Origin: Mesostigma viride
Taxonomy: Eukaryota; Streptophyta; Mesostigmatophyceae; Mesostigmatales; Mesostigmataceae
DNA: 62,000 nucleotides
Assembly (NCBI GenBank): GCA_009746045.1
Contig: RPFO01000050.1
Location: 1,909,368-1,971,367, forward strand
Reading direction: 5' to 3'
A model generated the notes under the pieces. That model was not told the origin of the DNA and made no database searches. It saw only the letters and a list, made by a program, of their open reading frames with translations. Shown in pieces: positions 12,117-25,514 of the stretch (within the stretch, counting starts at the first letter, position 1; each line of letters starts with the position of its first letter). The position numbers and the translations under genes are program-made.

Positions 12117-15100
12117 TTATATCTGAAAGGAATGCATCACATACGATGGGCACGCCTTATGCGATTCAACGAGTTTCTGAAGACCTGACGTGTCCACAGG
12201 TACGTCTGAATAATGGACTGGGCCATCAACATGCTTGCTGCTACCATCGCCAGCGCCTTTGGCTGTGTTTGGAGGTGGGAGGCCGAAATCTTTCCAATGA
12301 ATGCCACTTGCAATGAGCACCGAGTCAATGCCCGCAGCATTGGCCCCCTGGATGTCGTGCTCTATGCTATCGCCGATCATGACCATGGTCGCCTTGTCCG
12401 CATCGGCCATCTGGATGCACGCCTGGAATGCTATCTGTGAGGGGAAAGAGGACAAGAATAACAAGATGCAAGGCGTTGACGTAAAAAAATCGAGCCAAAT
12501 TGTTCAACCAAGCCCCTTCTGTCAACCCGTGAATATGTCAATGCAATAATGAGACAGCCAGGTGAACCAGCAACAGGCCAGAAATTGAGCAAATTGAAAA
12601 CCCATAAATTGCTAAATGGAAGGTGCATACAGTTATTCCTAGTGTAAAGAAACTACGGTCTATGTCGTAGCATGAGCCGTGTAGGGGCACACACCCTCAC
12701 GTGCAACGGATGCAGGACGCAGGTAGCCGAAGCATTGCATTTCTCTTCATCCTTGGTGACTACAGATACTTACTCCCAACAACTACTGGCAATGCAAAGG
12801 GTGGATGAGATCACGGGATCTCATCCAGACATCCACGTTGCACTTCCTTATCAATTAAACAATATGGATTTGCCAGCCCACGGCGTAGTTGCAAGTAATC
12901 ACATCAATGCTTAGTGTTTCACTAAGGAATACCCTGGGCTGCCACCTCGGCCCAAAGGACTTAACCAGAGGGACTACACCTTGACGGGGAATTCGGGGCC
13001 AATCAGCCTCAATGTCGACGGAGGCGTTCCGATTCAACTCTGACCCAGACAAAATGCATTCACACCTGAAAAACATACTAATAGTACTATACTAGTCATG
13101 CTAGTAATATGGCAACTTTTACACCTGAAATATTTTAGCCTGGCTGCTGACATTCCTCTGGTCAGTCTGGCGCCATTGGTGGCAGCTGTGTGTTATACTG
13201 TGTCATGAATAAAGACTAAGCCCACGATAATAGCTCACATATCAATAAAGGGATGAGGGGCCTAGACACTGGAGAGAACATAACTTGAAATGCGGGCACC
13301 CAAGTCTTCAGGAGAAAGTGCTGACAGACATGCCTTCTGCAATTAAAACTCAAACACAGAACATCTTAACAGTGAAGATGAAAAAAACAACTCTTCTCTG
13401 GCTAAAAGTGACACGCGCGCTGTGGTACAGTAGTGCATAGATCCGATCACCCTGGCAGACCCAGGGGAAGACATAAATGTGGAAGAACCCAGGAGACGTA
13501 ATGACATGAAGGCCCAACAAAGGCAGGTTTCTTAGCGAGTGGGAAAGGGTCCTGTACATCAAGTCGAGGACATAGAATGACATAAATAGAAGGCAACGTC
13601 TCCTCATCTGTGCATGCCAGAGCCGCCAACAACTTTATCGCAAGCCAGCCCCCTGTATGATGTATGTATTCGTGTGTACCATATTACTAGGGCAACCGAT
13701 ACCAAACATATGGCATGCAAGGGCATGTGCACGGCCTAAACAGCTGGACACAATACTATCGCAAGGCAACCCCCTTTCGAAGGAGTAGAATATTTATAAT
13801 AGGACACGCACCTCTGCGGGCTTGCCCATGATGCGCACCTCCCCCCCCAGCTCCTTGTACCGGCGCGCCAGGGTCCCTGGCATGGGGACGAGGTCAGCCC
13901 CGCTCACGGTGACGACGTCCTGAGGGCGCACGGAGCAATTGAGGTCACGGCATGCCTGCGAGTTAGCTAGCTGCAGGATGAGACTGATGGAGAGGGGGAA
14001 AGAGGCATTTTCGCGGCTAATAACACCAGTGCTGATTTCTTCCCCGATAAGGTGGCAATGAGCACAGGGATACTCATGGCTATGTCACATAAGGTCATCA
14101 ACAGCAGAATAAAGTGAGGTCATCAGCAGCGACATCCTGAATTTGTAAGGGCTACCTCTTTATTAGAAACAAGCTCGCCGGTCATCCCCAGCATATCTCT
14201 GTTTCCGTTCCCCTGGCAGTGGATAGCATAGAGTAGTGGACAGCATCTAGTGTTCAAATAGTGGACAATGATTCAGATAGCAATATTGTTCTCAAAGAGC
14301 CCTCACCAGGCTTGCCACGGTCAGGGGTAGCCCCTTCATTAACTGTGATATGATATCTTAGACAGCAACATCCATCTGCAGAGGCATAAGTGATCAGAAT
14401 AAGTGCTTTACCTGATTTGCCACGATCAGGGGCAGCCCTCTTGAAACCAGTGACATGATTTCTTAGAGAGCAAACTAAGTATGATGATATTCTTAGATAG
14501 CAGTGCATTGTCCTTACCGGGTTAGCCACAATCAGGGGGAGCCCTCGCTCCACAGCGCGAGGGAACAGGGTCATCATTTCGTCGATGGACGCGGGGCGGG
14601 CAAGTGGCTTGGGGGAGGGTGGTGGACTGCTGCTCCCGTGCTGCTGTGTGGCAAGCATGACATGGCGACCCAAGAGGATTTTCCCAAGTTGGCACCAAAC
14701 CGGAACGGGCAAAGGAGAGCATGTCAGAATCCTCGTTGGGATGGTCATGGCGAAGACGATTGACAGAAGCTTGTCTCAGTTTATGTTCTGGCCATTACCC
14801 TTAAAGATTTACAAGTGTTGGTGGACTCCAATTCGACTTTCAGTAAACAAATGTTCAAAATAAGATTGTTATGAGGTGGCATGCAGCCCCATTCGCGGCA
14901 TTTGATTACAATCTTTTTGCAGGGAAACGAGAAAGACACAATCCCAGTTGTGGTGCCATGCTGGCCTTAGGTCACCATGCATTTAATATTGCTTCGCCAT
15001 TGTGCCAAGTGTCCCGATTTCCAACAGCAAGCTGATCACCAGGCACGCAGCCTGGTCAACCGATGCACACCATATCCAGGGACAACAAGGTTATTGCTCA

Positions 15101-17277
15101 TACCTTCGGATATTTTCAACTAATACATATATTCTTGCTAATACATATATTCTTGCTCCGCCGCACGCGGGCTGACTTTGCAGCGCAGCCCGGTAATTTT
15201 TTTAACATATGTTCCTATAATATATATTCATCATATTCTTCAATATCGTATGCTCTTTTACTATATGCTACTATTCTCATAATATTCTACTATGACAAAA
15301 GTATTCTCGGCATTCAAAAGAAAGTTTGACCCCTGATCGCTCCTGGTGTATGGAGCGCTCATTTCATGTTGGATATGGCTGTGCTAAAAAACGCCATGGA
15401 TGTTAGAAAAGGAATGGCCTATCTACCTTTGCGGGAGAACTTGGGGCGGTGGCGGTGGCGATGGCCTGCGTGCCGTGTGCAAGCAAAAAGTCCGCCTCCT
15501 CGACCGACTCGACGAGGGTGAGGCCCAGACCGTCCAGGGAGACCGTGCCCCTGATAAGCGCGCAAGAGCAAGCCCAAGTAATAACAGGTAAGCATACAAC
15601 ACTAGGCGTATTGTGCTATATACACTAGTGATACTATAAAACTATTACCACTAACTTAAAGTGTACTACTATTGGTCGATAATGTGTGGCTAACTGGCTA
15701 TGCTACAGTGCATGCCCAAGTCGATATTACAATACAGGCTAAAACAGGTATGCATACAGCATCGTTTAGTCCCACACATGCCTCTGTCCTTGCTAGAAAC
15801 GAAGAAGCAATCCAACTCACAAGGCATACGAAATTTGCGGCGTTCTTAGAAGCACGTCTCACGTGAGACTTCATCTATCTTAAAGACGGAGAAGCAGCGC
15901 TTGAAAACCAGGAGACAGCCGAAGATTCATACGATATTAATCAATGAGACAACATATTATAGTGGCACTCCCACAGGCGCCCAGCAGGACTAGAGATGGA
16001 CAGTGCATAAAAACCAACCAATTCTGTGACCGGACGTTGTGTGGGCATTTGCCTGCTGTTTCGTGTAGGTAGTGCACACATGCATGCGAGGTATTTATCT
16101 TCAGAAGAAAAGTTTCCAGCTCTAAAAGAAGTGGGAAGCTAAGTTTTGGTAATGTAGTGGTAAACTACGTTATGTCAGTAAACCGTTTACAGGAGTATGT
16201 ATTTGTAGTTCCAAGTGCCCTATCCCACAGGCATTCTCATGTTGATGGCAGGTAGCTTGTCCCAACAGCCGTCCGATTCCTGCACAAACTTGGTTTGTTC
16301 TCCACTACAGCACCGTCCCAGGCGCCCCTTAGCACGAGTCACGAGCCTTACCACGACATGGGGCGTTGATGTGTGATGTGGCATGAGAGCCCAGCTCCAA
16401 TAATTGCCATGCGTGTATACCTGTCTCCCCATCACCAACATACATCATCACTAACATCACACCACCACCACCACCACCACCACCCCACTCCTTTCCCATA
16501 ACCTGTTGGAGCCTTCTTCCACTGACAATCACCAACATCATCACCAGCCACTTTGTCCACCATTCAACCCCCACCCACTAACCCACCCACCCACCCATTA
16601 ACCCACCACCCAACCCCACCCTCCACCAACCCTCCACAAGCCCCTGTCTGGAATCGCTTCGGTAGCCTCAAAACGGGGTCCCTTGCATTCTACGCACATG
16701 ATGGGCCTTCTATGACGAGATTCTAGCACAAGACGAGCCACAACCTTAATGCCCAAATGCGCGCAGCCCTAACCGGGGCCACAATCTTGGTGCCCAAATG
16801 CTTGCGCGCACAGCCCTACCGGACTTGTTCAGCAATGCACCGATGTGAATCATGCTATCTACCAAGGGGATGGACGGCTTGTATCCATGGCTCATCCCGT
16901 AGCCGCACACCTGTCCGCCCACGTGAAGTGGACGCACTTGCGGCCCAGCGCCGCAAACCAGGGATCGGAGCGCCTGTGGGGGTGCAGGCGGGAAAGTCAT
17001 AAGGGTCGTGTTTGATGTATGGTGGATGATGAGTAAATGGTCACGATCCATGAGGTAGAGCCTCGAGTGCAGCATCTGGAGATTAGGCTTAACAGTTTGT
17101 GATCCACGCGAGAGCATAGGAGGTGGTGGTGGAGGAGGAGGAGGAGGAGGAGGAGGAGGAGGAGGAGGAGGAGGAGGAGGAGGAGGAGGAGGAGGAGGAG
17201 GAGGAGGAGGAGGAGGAGGAGGAGGAGGAGGAGGAGGAGGAGGAGGAGGAGGAGGAGGAGGAGGAGGAGGAGGAGGA

Positions 17278-17308
<31 letters not shown>

Positions 17309-17337
17309 GAGGAGGAGGAGGAGTAGGAGGAGGAGGA

Positions 17338-17369
<32 letters not shown>

Positions 17370-20300
17370 GAGGAGGAGGAGGAGGAGGAGGAGGAGGAGG
17401 AGGAGGAGGAGGAGGAGGAGGAGGAGGAGGAGGAGGAGGAGGAGGAGGAGGAGGAGGAGGAGGAGGAGGAGGAGGAGGAGGAGGAGGAGGAGGAGGAGGA
17501 GGAGGAGGAGGAGGAGGAGGAGGAGGAGGAGGAGGAGGAGGAGGAGGAGGAGGAGGAGGAGGAGTGTACTGAGATGTATCAGAGGGCAGACATTGTAGGC
17601 AACCACAGACCCAGTCATCAAGCGCATTGTTACGGTATAACTTATAACTACGATAATAAGCATCTTCATGCATATTTGATTGAGGTACCCGCTGAAGCCA
17701 TCCCGAGGATGCGTGACATAGCATCATTTGGTCAGATGGTCGGATCTGCGAGGCGCTGGCATAAATATATACATTGTGGTTCTGGCAGCGGACAAGGCAT
17801 ACCCCTAAACTTCCAAGCAGTACCCATTCACACGTGACAAGCGCAGAGGCGCTTGAGGAGGAAGAACAAAGTTGCACGGAATCCACACCAGAGCAGAAGG
17901 TCTAAGGAGAAAATCTGGTGCGAGTGTGTGAATGCATAGTTGTATCATGTATGCATTATATCATAGTCATATTGTATATCATATACTGTTCTTATGTGTG
18001 ATTTCCAGTGATACGTGGGTACAACTATAAACTGGGGAGGAATAATAGGATGAAAATAGCCTGGGGAGGAGGTGCGAGTGGGCTAGAAAGGATAAGGCAG
18101 AATGTCGGAAGAACACTGCCATCAATCAAAGCAAGAGTGCATGGATTTCCGTGTGGCCTAGCAAGACCACTGCCGGTGGATTACCATAAGAAAGCAAGGT
18201 GGTGATAAGGTAAGAGTGAGCCATGCATTGTCGTCAGAAAGCAACAAACTGGGTGGATATAACTGACTGACTAAGGCCAGCAATGCAACACGGTGCAGCA
18301 AAGCAAGAGGCAGTCAAGGGGCGCCAGTGATGCATTACCCCGCCTCTGATGCATCTGATGGCTGATCAAATTTACGGATCGCTCGCGCTCAAAGTAGGGC
18401 CCAGTGTACCTACCGTGCCAGCATCTGATGGCTGATATAATCAAGCAGTGATGCAATGGATCACAGCAAAGCAAAATGGCTTCCTGATCATTACCGCATT
18501 CCTTCCAGCCTCGTGTGTGCGTGATCCAGTGAACTCATTTCACCCCCCCGAGGTGGGGCATGTTCTTCCTTACCGCGCCAGCATCGTGTGCGTGATCTCC
18601 CCGCTGGTAACTGCCCCCGCGAACATGGCCGGGTCATAACCCAGCGGGGCCAGCCGCTGCAGCGTGTAATCAGCGCGGCGCGAGGAGTTGCTGAGCAGCA
18701 GCAGCTTGGCACCCTGGGGAGGGGGGGGGACGGGGGGTAGCGGGGCAAGGGACAAGAGGGTGAGACGGCAAGGGGGCAAGGGGGCAAGGGGGCAAGGGGG
18801 CAAGGGGGCAAGGGGGCAAGGGGGCAAGGGGCAAGGGGGCAAGGGGGCAAGGGGGCAAGGGGCAAGGGGGCAAGGGGGCAAGGGGGCAAGGGGGCAAGGG
18901 GGCAAGGGGGCAAGGGGGCAAGGGGGCAAGCGGGCAAGGGGGCAAGGGGGCAAGGGGGCAAGGGGGCAAGGGGGCAAGGGGGCAAGGGGGCAAGGGGGCA
19001 AGGGGGCAAGCGGGAAAGGGGGCAAGGGGGCAAGGGGGCAAGGGGGCAAGGGGGCAAGGGGGCAAGGGGGCAAGGGGGCAAGGGGGCAAGGAAGCAAGGG
19101 GGCAAGGGGGCAAGGGGGCAAGGGGGCAAGGGGGCAAGGGGGCAAGGGGGCAAGCGGGCAAGGGGGCAAGGGGGCAAGGGGCAAGGGGGCAAGGGGGCAA
19201 GGGGGCAAGGGGGACAAGGGGGCAAGGGGGCAAGGGGGCAAGGGGGCAAGGGGGCAAGGAGGCAAGGGGGCAAGGGGCAAGGGGGCAAGCGGGAAAGGGG
19301 GCAAGGGGGCAAGGGGGCAAGGGGCAAGGGGCAAGGGGCAAGGGGGCAAGGGGGCAAGGAGGCAAGGGGGCAAGGGGGCAAGGGGCAAGGGGGCAAGGGG
19401 GCAAGGGGGCAAGGGGGCAAGGGGGCAAGGGGGCAAGGGGGCAAGGGGGCAAGGGGGCAAGGGGGCAAGGGGGCAAGGGGGCAAGGGGGCAAGCGGGCAA
19501 GGGGGCAAGCGGGCAAGGGGGCAAGCGGGCAAGCGGGCAAGGGGGCAAGGGGGCAAGGGGGCAAGGGGGCAAGGAAGCAAGGGGGCAAGGGGGAAAGGGG
19601 GCAAGGAAGCAAGGGGGCAAGGGGGCAAGGGGCAAGGGGGCAAGGGGGCAAGGGGGCAAGCGGGCAAGGGGGCAAGCGGGCAAGGGGGCAAGGGGGCAAG
19701 GGGGCAAGGGGGCAAGGGGGCAAGGGGGCAAGGGGGCAAGGGGGCAAGGGGGCAAGGGGGCAAGGGGGCAAGGGGGCAAGGGGCAAGGGGGCAAGGGGGC
19801 AAGGGGGCAAGGAAGCAAGGGGGCAAGCGGGCAAGGGGCAAGGGGGCAAGGGGGCAAGGGGGCAAGGGGGCAAGGGGGCAAGCGGGCAAGGGGGCAAGGG
19901 GGCAAGGGGGCAAGGGGGCAAGGGGGCAAGGGGGCAAGGGGGCAAGGGGGCAAGGGGGCAAGGGGGCAAGGGGGCAAGGGGGCAAGGGGGCAAGGGGGCA
20001 AGGGGGCAAGGGGGCAAGGGGGCAAGGGGGCAAGGGGCAAGGGGGCAGGGGGCAGGGGGCAAGGGGGCAAGGGGGCAAGGAAGCAAGGGGGCAAGGGGGC
20101 AAGGGGGCAAGGGGGCAAGGGGGCAAGGGGGCAAGGGGGCAAGGGGGCAAGGGGGCAAGGGGGCAAGGGGCAAGGGGGCAAGGGGGAAAGGGGGCAAGGG
20201 GGCAAGGGGCAAGGGGGCAAGGGGGCAAGGGGGCAAGGGGGCAAGGGGGCAAGGGGCAAGGGGGCAAGGGGGCAAGGGGGCAAGGGGGCAAGGGGGCAAG

Positions 20301-23300
20301 GGGGCAAGGGGGCAAGGGGGCAAGCGGGCAAGGGGGCAAGCGGGCAAGCGGGCAAGGGGGCAAGGGGGCAAGGGGGCAAGGGGGCAAGGGGGCAAGGGGC
20401 AAGGGGGCAAGGGGGCAAGGGGGCAAGGGGGCAAGGGGGCAGGGGGCAAGGGGGCAAGCGGGCAAGGGGGCAAGGGGGCAAGGGGGCAAGCGGGCAAGGG
20501 GGCAAGGGGGCAAGGGGGCAAGGGGCAAGGGGGCAAGGGGGCAAGCGGGCAAGCGGGCAAGCGGGCAAGCGGGCAAGCGGGCAAGCGGGCAGGGGGCAAG
20601 GGGGCAAGGGGGCAAGGGGGCAAGGGGGCAAGGGGGCAAGGGGGCAAGGGGGCAAGGGGGCAAGGGGGCAAGGGGGCAAGGGGGCAAGGGGGCAAGGGGG
20701 CAAGGGGGCAAGGGGGCAAGGGGGCAAGGGGGCAAGGGGGCAAGGGGGCAAGGGGGCAAGGGGGCAAGGGGCAAGGGGGCAAGCGGGCAAGGGGGCAAGG
20801 GGGCAAGCGGGCAAGCGGGCAAGCGGGCAAGCGGGCAAGCGGGCAAGCGGGCAAGGGGGCAAGCGGGCAAGCGGGCAAGGGGGCAAGGGGCAAGGGGGCA
20901 AGGGGGCAAGGGGGCAAGGGGGCAAGGGGGCAAGGGGGCAAGGAAGCAAGGGGGCAAGGAAGCAAGGGGGCAAGGGGGCAAGGGGGCAAGGGGGCAAGGG
21001 GGCAAGGGGGCAAGGAGGCAAGGGGGCAAGGGGGCAAGGGGGCAAGGGGGCAAGGGGGCAAGGGGGCAAGGGGGCAAGGGGGCGAGGGGGCAAGGGGGCA
21101 AGGGGGCAAGGGGGCAAGGGGGCAAGGGGGGGCAAGGGGGCAAGGGGGCAAGGGGGCAAGGGGGCAAGGGGGCAAGGGGGCAAGAGGGCAAGGAGGTGAG
21201 GAGGCAAGTGGTGCATAGATGCAAGCTAGATAGGGTTTACCTCGCTGACACGGTAGAAGAGGAAGGAGTGGCAGGAAGTAAGGGGTTAAAGATACAACAG
21301 AGAAAGGAGGCAAACAAGCACGCAGGCACGCAGGCCAGGAGCAACGGATGTTGAAAGCACCTTGAAGAAGGGCCAGGAAAACCATGCGCGAGGCTGTGGT
21401 CGAAATAAATGGTTGGCAGCTTCGCATCATCTTGTACATGCTAAAATTAGCATGACAATTGAGGCAGTAGGTGCAAGCATGGGGGGCTGAAACATGGAAG
21501 AGCGGAAGAAGTGGCCCATTGGCAGTGGATGGAAAAGCCCTCTCCGTCCTCTATTCATACCCCTCATCTTGGTTCCCCTGGCGCCCTAGCCTCCTTGCCC
21601 CTGATTTGGCATGCGGTGCACGCGGTGTACCCAACCCCTTCTAAGGCAGGGCCTTAACACCGCCCGCATTGGTAGTTTTAATGGAGAGTCACCCCATGGC
21701 CCTTCGGGAATAAAAAAAAGGTTTGATTGGTTGAAAATACTCCAGCTAATGCCTTTATGCATAAATTAAGGATAGTGTGTTTGTTTGTTAACTAACAATG
21801 GCTCTACTGATTGGGCAATCAAATATTCTTTGTTTGGTTGGGGTAACCCAGTCGGCAGCATTGCTTGTTACCGTCAGTGAGCACAGTTGTCAGCCAAAGA
21901 ACACTTCAGTTTCTCGCCGGCCATAGAATGGTCTCGCCACCCATTTGCCAGCCATAGAATCATTACTTCAAATTCTTTGCTCGTTTGGTAGCTAGAAAGC
22001 AGCCAGTCGAGCGCACCTGGAAATCAATTATTTTCAATTTCCATGTCGTTTTCAGCGTTTTCAGGTGGTGTGCCATCCAGGAGTAATCGTTAAAACTACC
22101 CATGAGGGGGGTATATGCTGGCAGCAGTCGTCAAGGCAAAGCAAAGCCTACCGTGCGCGCACATGATGAGCCACACAGCCCCGCATGTGGACAGCACAGC
22201 AGAGGGTTCTGCCTGCCATGTGCATGGGAAGGAGGATGATAATGGTTGCTGTGGCAAGCCTATCTATTAGTCAATCATTATGATTCATGTTTACACCAAG
22301 ATGATACCTGTGCGTGGAGGTAGGCCACCGCCTGCAGCGCGCCAGGGTACGCGGTCTTGCCGTCGTGCAGCACGCCAAACTGGTCCAAAATCCAGACCTG
22401 GACCGTGCATCAAACCGAGTAGATTGTGTGTTGGGTGCATGACGGGGGAAGACAAGAGAAAGGAGATTCAACTAGAGATTGCATCGTTTCAGCATCTGTC
22501 TGTCAATTCAAAGTCTCAACCGATAGCCAATGTATATCAACATCTGAAGGGATAACAGTCATGACGCATGTAAGCAAAGTGCCCCCTTTTTAGAACCAAT
22601 TTAAATTCCCTCCTCCCCCCCCCCTCTCCCCCCCGCCTCTTCCAGATTTACTCATGCAAAGCCAATCAAAAGTTGTCCTTAGGGTCCACGCGCATGAAGT
22701 GGTGACTACTAAGATGGAGGCAGAGAATGCAGCTACGTCTAAGAGAATGCAGCTTCGTCAGCTCATTGTCGTCATGCTTGTCGACACGCAAACACTGTCA
22801 GAATACATACGGTGTGCAGCTCCATAACTCCCCCTGCATTGTACGGGTCCAACGAAGTGCAGGTGTGCAGACGCCATCATGCTTACTCTAAAGAAATTAC
22901 GCTTACGCCCGCTTAGGTGAATGGAAACGCAGCAGCCACTCTGTGCAGCGTATGCCATACCACCCCCTCTTAGAACCATCGAAGCTGCACTGCATCGAGC
23001 AAGTATGTGCAGAACAACACGTCGGCTTACTGAGATGCCGTCGGAGGCAGATGACTTAAAGAAGGTTTCCTTCAATACCCTCAATCAAAGGCCTTGCGCT
23101 ACTCGCGGTCAATTATGACAAACCAAACTAACTTGATACTCACGATAGACTCATTGCGACACTAGGAACCAGCGCCCTCATGCCATTTCTACCTTGTACT
23201 TGTCGAGCAGCTGCTTTACGCTGTATACGGTCGCCACCGACGGCTCATTGGTCTGGCTTGCCACGGCATGGCTTGGAGACTCCCCTTGTCCGCTGCATTT

Positions 23301-23558
23301 AACAGCGGGCATTTGTCGTATGTGGGCCTTGATGCCGAGAAAAGCGGGTTCGAGTGGCCTACGTGACGCAGAGAGCGGCTTAGGTACTGCGGGGCTGCGT
23401 GAGCATTCGCCTGCGCCGTATACTTCCCGACTTGTAGCCTTCAAGCTCCTGCTAGGTGATATAAATCGACAGCGCCTTGTAAAATGGCCACCCTCGCATG
23501 GAGAGATGGAGAAAACGGGAGAATATACGCCCGGAGCACTTGCCAGAGATAGCGACAT
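12117..23558 (-). CDS. HAD-superfamily class IIA hydrolase (TIGR01459-like), probably plastid
   Basis: Eight exons join to 443 residues: 23558-23193, 22397-22308, 18713-18574, 16973-16911, 15550-15427, 14640-14518, 13919-13812 and 12434-12117. All phases agree; only the exon 6 acceptor could shift by one CAG. Exon 1 begins MSLSLASAPG and is Ser/Arg-rich with few acids, like a plastid presequence. The core has HAD motif I in the family form WILDQFGVLHDG (nucleophile Asp127; the usual second Asp is Phe, where relatives often have Trp). Motif II is LLLLSNSSRR (Ser160), motif III MGKP (Lys335), and motif IV MIGDSIEHD (Asp360, Asp365). TSGEIT, LAHGT, VANPD and VTVSGADLVPMPGT are family landmarks. 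It should be a phosphatase of small molecules related to NagD; the substrate is unknown. Introns 2 and 3 carry very large G/C-skewed arrays. The lost second Asp may affect acid catalysis but is usual in this family. Confidence 0.85.
16455..16486. repeat. (CAC)n tract in HAD intron 4
   Basis: Short CAC run inside the intron between exons 4 and 5, followed by CCCA-rich sequence to about 16630. On the RNA-sense (minus) strand it reads GTG, against the usual orientation of intronic arrays in this window. Confidence 0.8.
17127..17566. repeat. (GGA)n array in HAD intron 3
   Basis: About 440 bp of GGA/GAG triplets with short poly-G interruptions near 17280 and 17340. It lies in the 1.6-kb intron between exons 3 and 4. 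The sense RNA reads (UCC)n. The poly-Glu, poly-Pro and poly-Leu frames through it are artefacts. Confidence 0.95.
18762..21190. repeat. (GGGGGCAA)n minisatellite in HAD intron 2
   Basis: About 2.4 kb, roughly 300 copies of an 8-bp unit. Variants include GCGGGCAA, GGGGCAA, GGGGGAAA and GGAAGCAA. GCGGGCAA variants form consecutive runs near 20540-20590 and 20805-20880, a sign of local amplification. It starts about 50 bp from the exon 3 acceptor, with the sense strand reading TTGCCCCC. Frames of 850-980 codons cross it in several directions because 8 is not a multiple of 3; none is a gene, and one merely runs into the true HAD exon 3. Confidence 0.97.
21671..22104. repeat. Possible short element with GGTAGTTTTAA inverted ends
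   Basis: GGTAGTTTTAATG at the left and CGTTAAAACTACC at the right form 12-bp inverted ends about 430 bp apart inside HAD intron 2. I see no clear target duplication, so this is only a candidate MITE. Confidence 0.25.
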
Positions 23559-25106
23559 AACTTAGTTGTAAATTATTCTTGTGCCCGTAATAATGACTTG
23601 GTTGTTGAGTTGACTCTGTTCTCGGCGGTTCGCCCACTTCATGGCCCCGATGAAGCTTTGTCCTCCTGTACTTAAGACCGCCATTGCACACCTGGTAATT
23701 TTTTGTTACAATCCACAGCTGGGTGTGAACTGACACGTGGCGAACGAAAAGCCACACAAATAAGCACTACTGTAGGCCGGCCGTGGAAATTAGGGTTTCG
23801 GGGCCTTGGCAAGCGCCCGCCGGAGACTACTACTTACGATGAGGAATTCCATGGATATGCTCGCATATGCCTCGCATTTTCGTCGAAGCGCGGAAAAAGG
23901 TATTGATATCCCTTCGGAAACGCTTTGGCTGGAGAGCGATTTTGCATATTCCTAATTCGGGGTTGACGGATGGACTTCCGGTGTCGAATCGCGAAGTTTT
24001 TTCTGAATATTAACTTGAGCTCAGTAATTCAATCAACAGCTAGATGACTCCATTCATATCTTTCTTTGCTGTAATGTCTTCGTGGCTTGGCCGCACTCCC
24101 GTAAGGTCCCTAATTGGCCTCGCCTAGCTTATGCCTTATGCACGATTCGCTCTAGACACGACAGGGATGCTCCTGCACCTGACCGTGTACTACGTGCGTT
24201 GATTGTTGAAAATCATTATCCGACCATGCACCACGCATCGTCAGCACTCAGCACCGTAATGAGCTACCATGTAGTCTGATAGCAAACATTGAAGCCTCGT
24301 TTGTTCCCCGGGCGCTGGAGAGGCTTGGCCGGCGCTTTCCCCGCATATTGCATATCCATCTACTGGAGCTGATCGAGAACAGGTTCTTGGCAATCAGATG
24401 GGATGCTGGATGAAGCACGCTTTTGCGCCAGGACGTATTCAGGCATCCAATATACTGTAGCTTGGGGACGAAGCTAAAGCGGCGGACCAACGAACTGTTG
24501 GCCTTTTAAGTTTGTGAAAATCGATGGTGTTTCGAAGGTGAATTCTACTGGCTGTTTGGCCCGCTTCAATATGGCCCGCTTTTGGGACAGCAATCGCCAG
24601 CATAGGAAGGACCGTCGTACTAATTTTTATCTGGTGGTCTTTTACCCTCTACCATGTCCACGCATGCCTATATTGCTCCAATAGTCAAGATCAATTGAGG
24701 CGTTACCATGAATCGGGCATGCGACAAGATTGTCTCCCAAGCACCTGGAACTCATCGCATATTGCATCACGCACGATTCCATGCACAAACAGCTGGGCCA
24801 GCTGCGCTATCTGGTTTTTGCATCATGGAGCGCGTGCCCGCCCGTAAAAGGGTCCTTAAAGAGCTCGTGAATAAGTGAATGATAAGTCGCGGACTCGCGG
24901 TAACATACTGCTTGCGCAAGCACGCACATGAAGCATCCTAGTTATTTGTGATTCAGTCAGACAATGTAATGAGTTTGCACCATTGTCTTTGCCTTTATGA
25001 CCATGTACAAACCACTTGCAGAATCCAATCCAAGTGCTGTAGAGGTCGATGTGATGCAGATCGAACTGGGTTGAACAATTTATAGAAGGTAATAATGCGT
25101 TAACTA
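23559..25106. other. Upstream region of the HAD gene, no gene seen
   Basis: Should hold the HAD promoter. Several short frames exist, but none has similarity or splice structure I can support. Not repetitive. Confidence 0.45.
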
Positions 25107-25514
25107 CCGTAGTGGTCAAAATCACTTTGCGACAAACTACTTTGCGACCCCAAAAAAGGTGAAATTTATAGTTTGTGACCCAAATGAAGGCAAAGTTTTA
25201 GGTTTGCGAGCCCATCGACTTGTTTATGGTCAGTACGTGGCTTGTACCTACCTTATTAATTAATGATTACATACCTAAGTGATTTGATTGATCAATTGAG
25301 TATAGCACTGATTATAATATACTTAATGAAATAATATTAGGTGTCTCATTTAATAATATCGCGAAAATTGTGGCGCGACGCGTTCGCTGGCTAGACGGGT
25401 GCGGCGCGGCGCGGCAACTTTTGAACTTTGCGACCCAAAATGAAGCCCATCTATAGCAGTTTGCGAGGTCGATTCGCGAAGTAGTTTGTCGCAAAGTGAT
25501 TTTGACCACTACAG
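25107..25514. mobile_element. Non-autonomous DNA transposon (MITE) with TA target duplication
   Basis: The ends are inverted copies: the left begins CCGTAGTGGTCAAAATCACT and the right, reversed, begins CTGTAGTGGTCAAAATCACT. They agree over about 35 bp with one mismatch near the tip, and more loosely for another 30 bp. TA flanks both sides (25105-25106 and 25515-25516). The 408-bp element has no transposase frame and holds several TTTGCGACCC-like subrepeats. TA duplication and size fit a Tc1/mariner (Stowaway-like) MITE; the family name is inference. Confidence 0.8.

Noticed and set aside
17089-17886. Poly-Pro/poly-Ser and poly-Glu frames
   Set aside because: Translation of the GGA array; the true exon 4 of the HAD gene lies outside it.
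18491-21439. Open frames of 848-982 codons (PLPPC or GGKGARGQ repeats) on both strands
   Set aside because: They are produced by the 8-bp repeat in several frames at once. Only the short HAD exon 3 at the edge is real.
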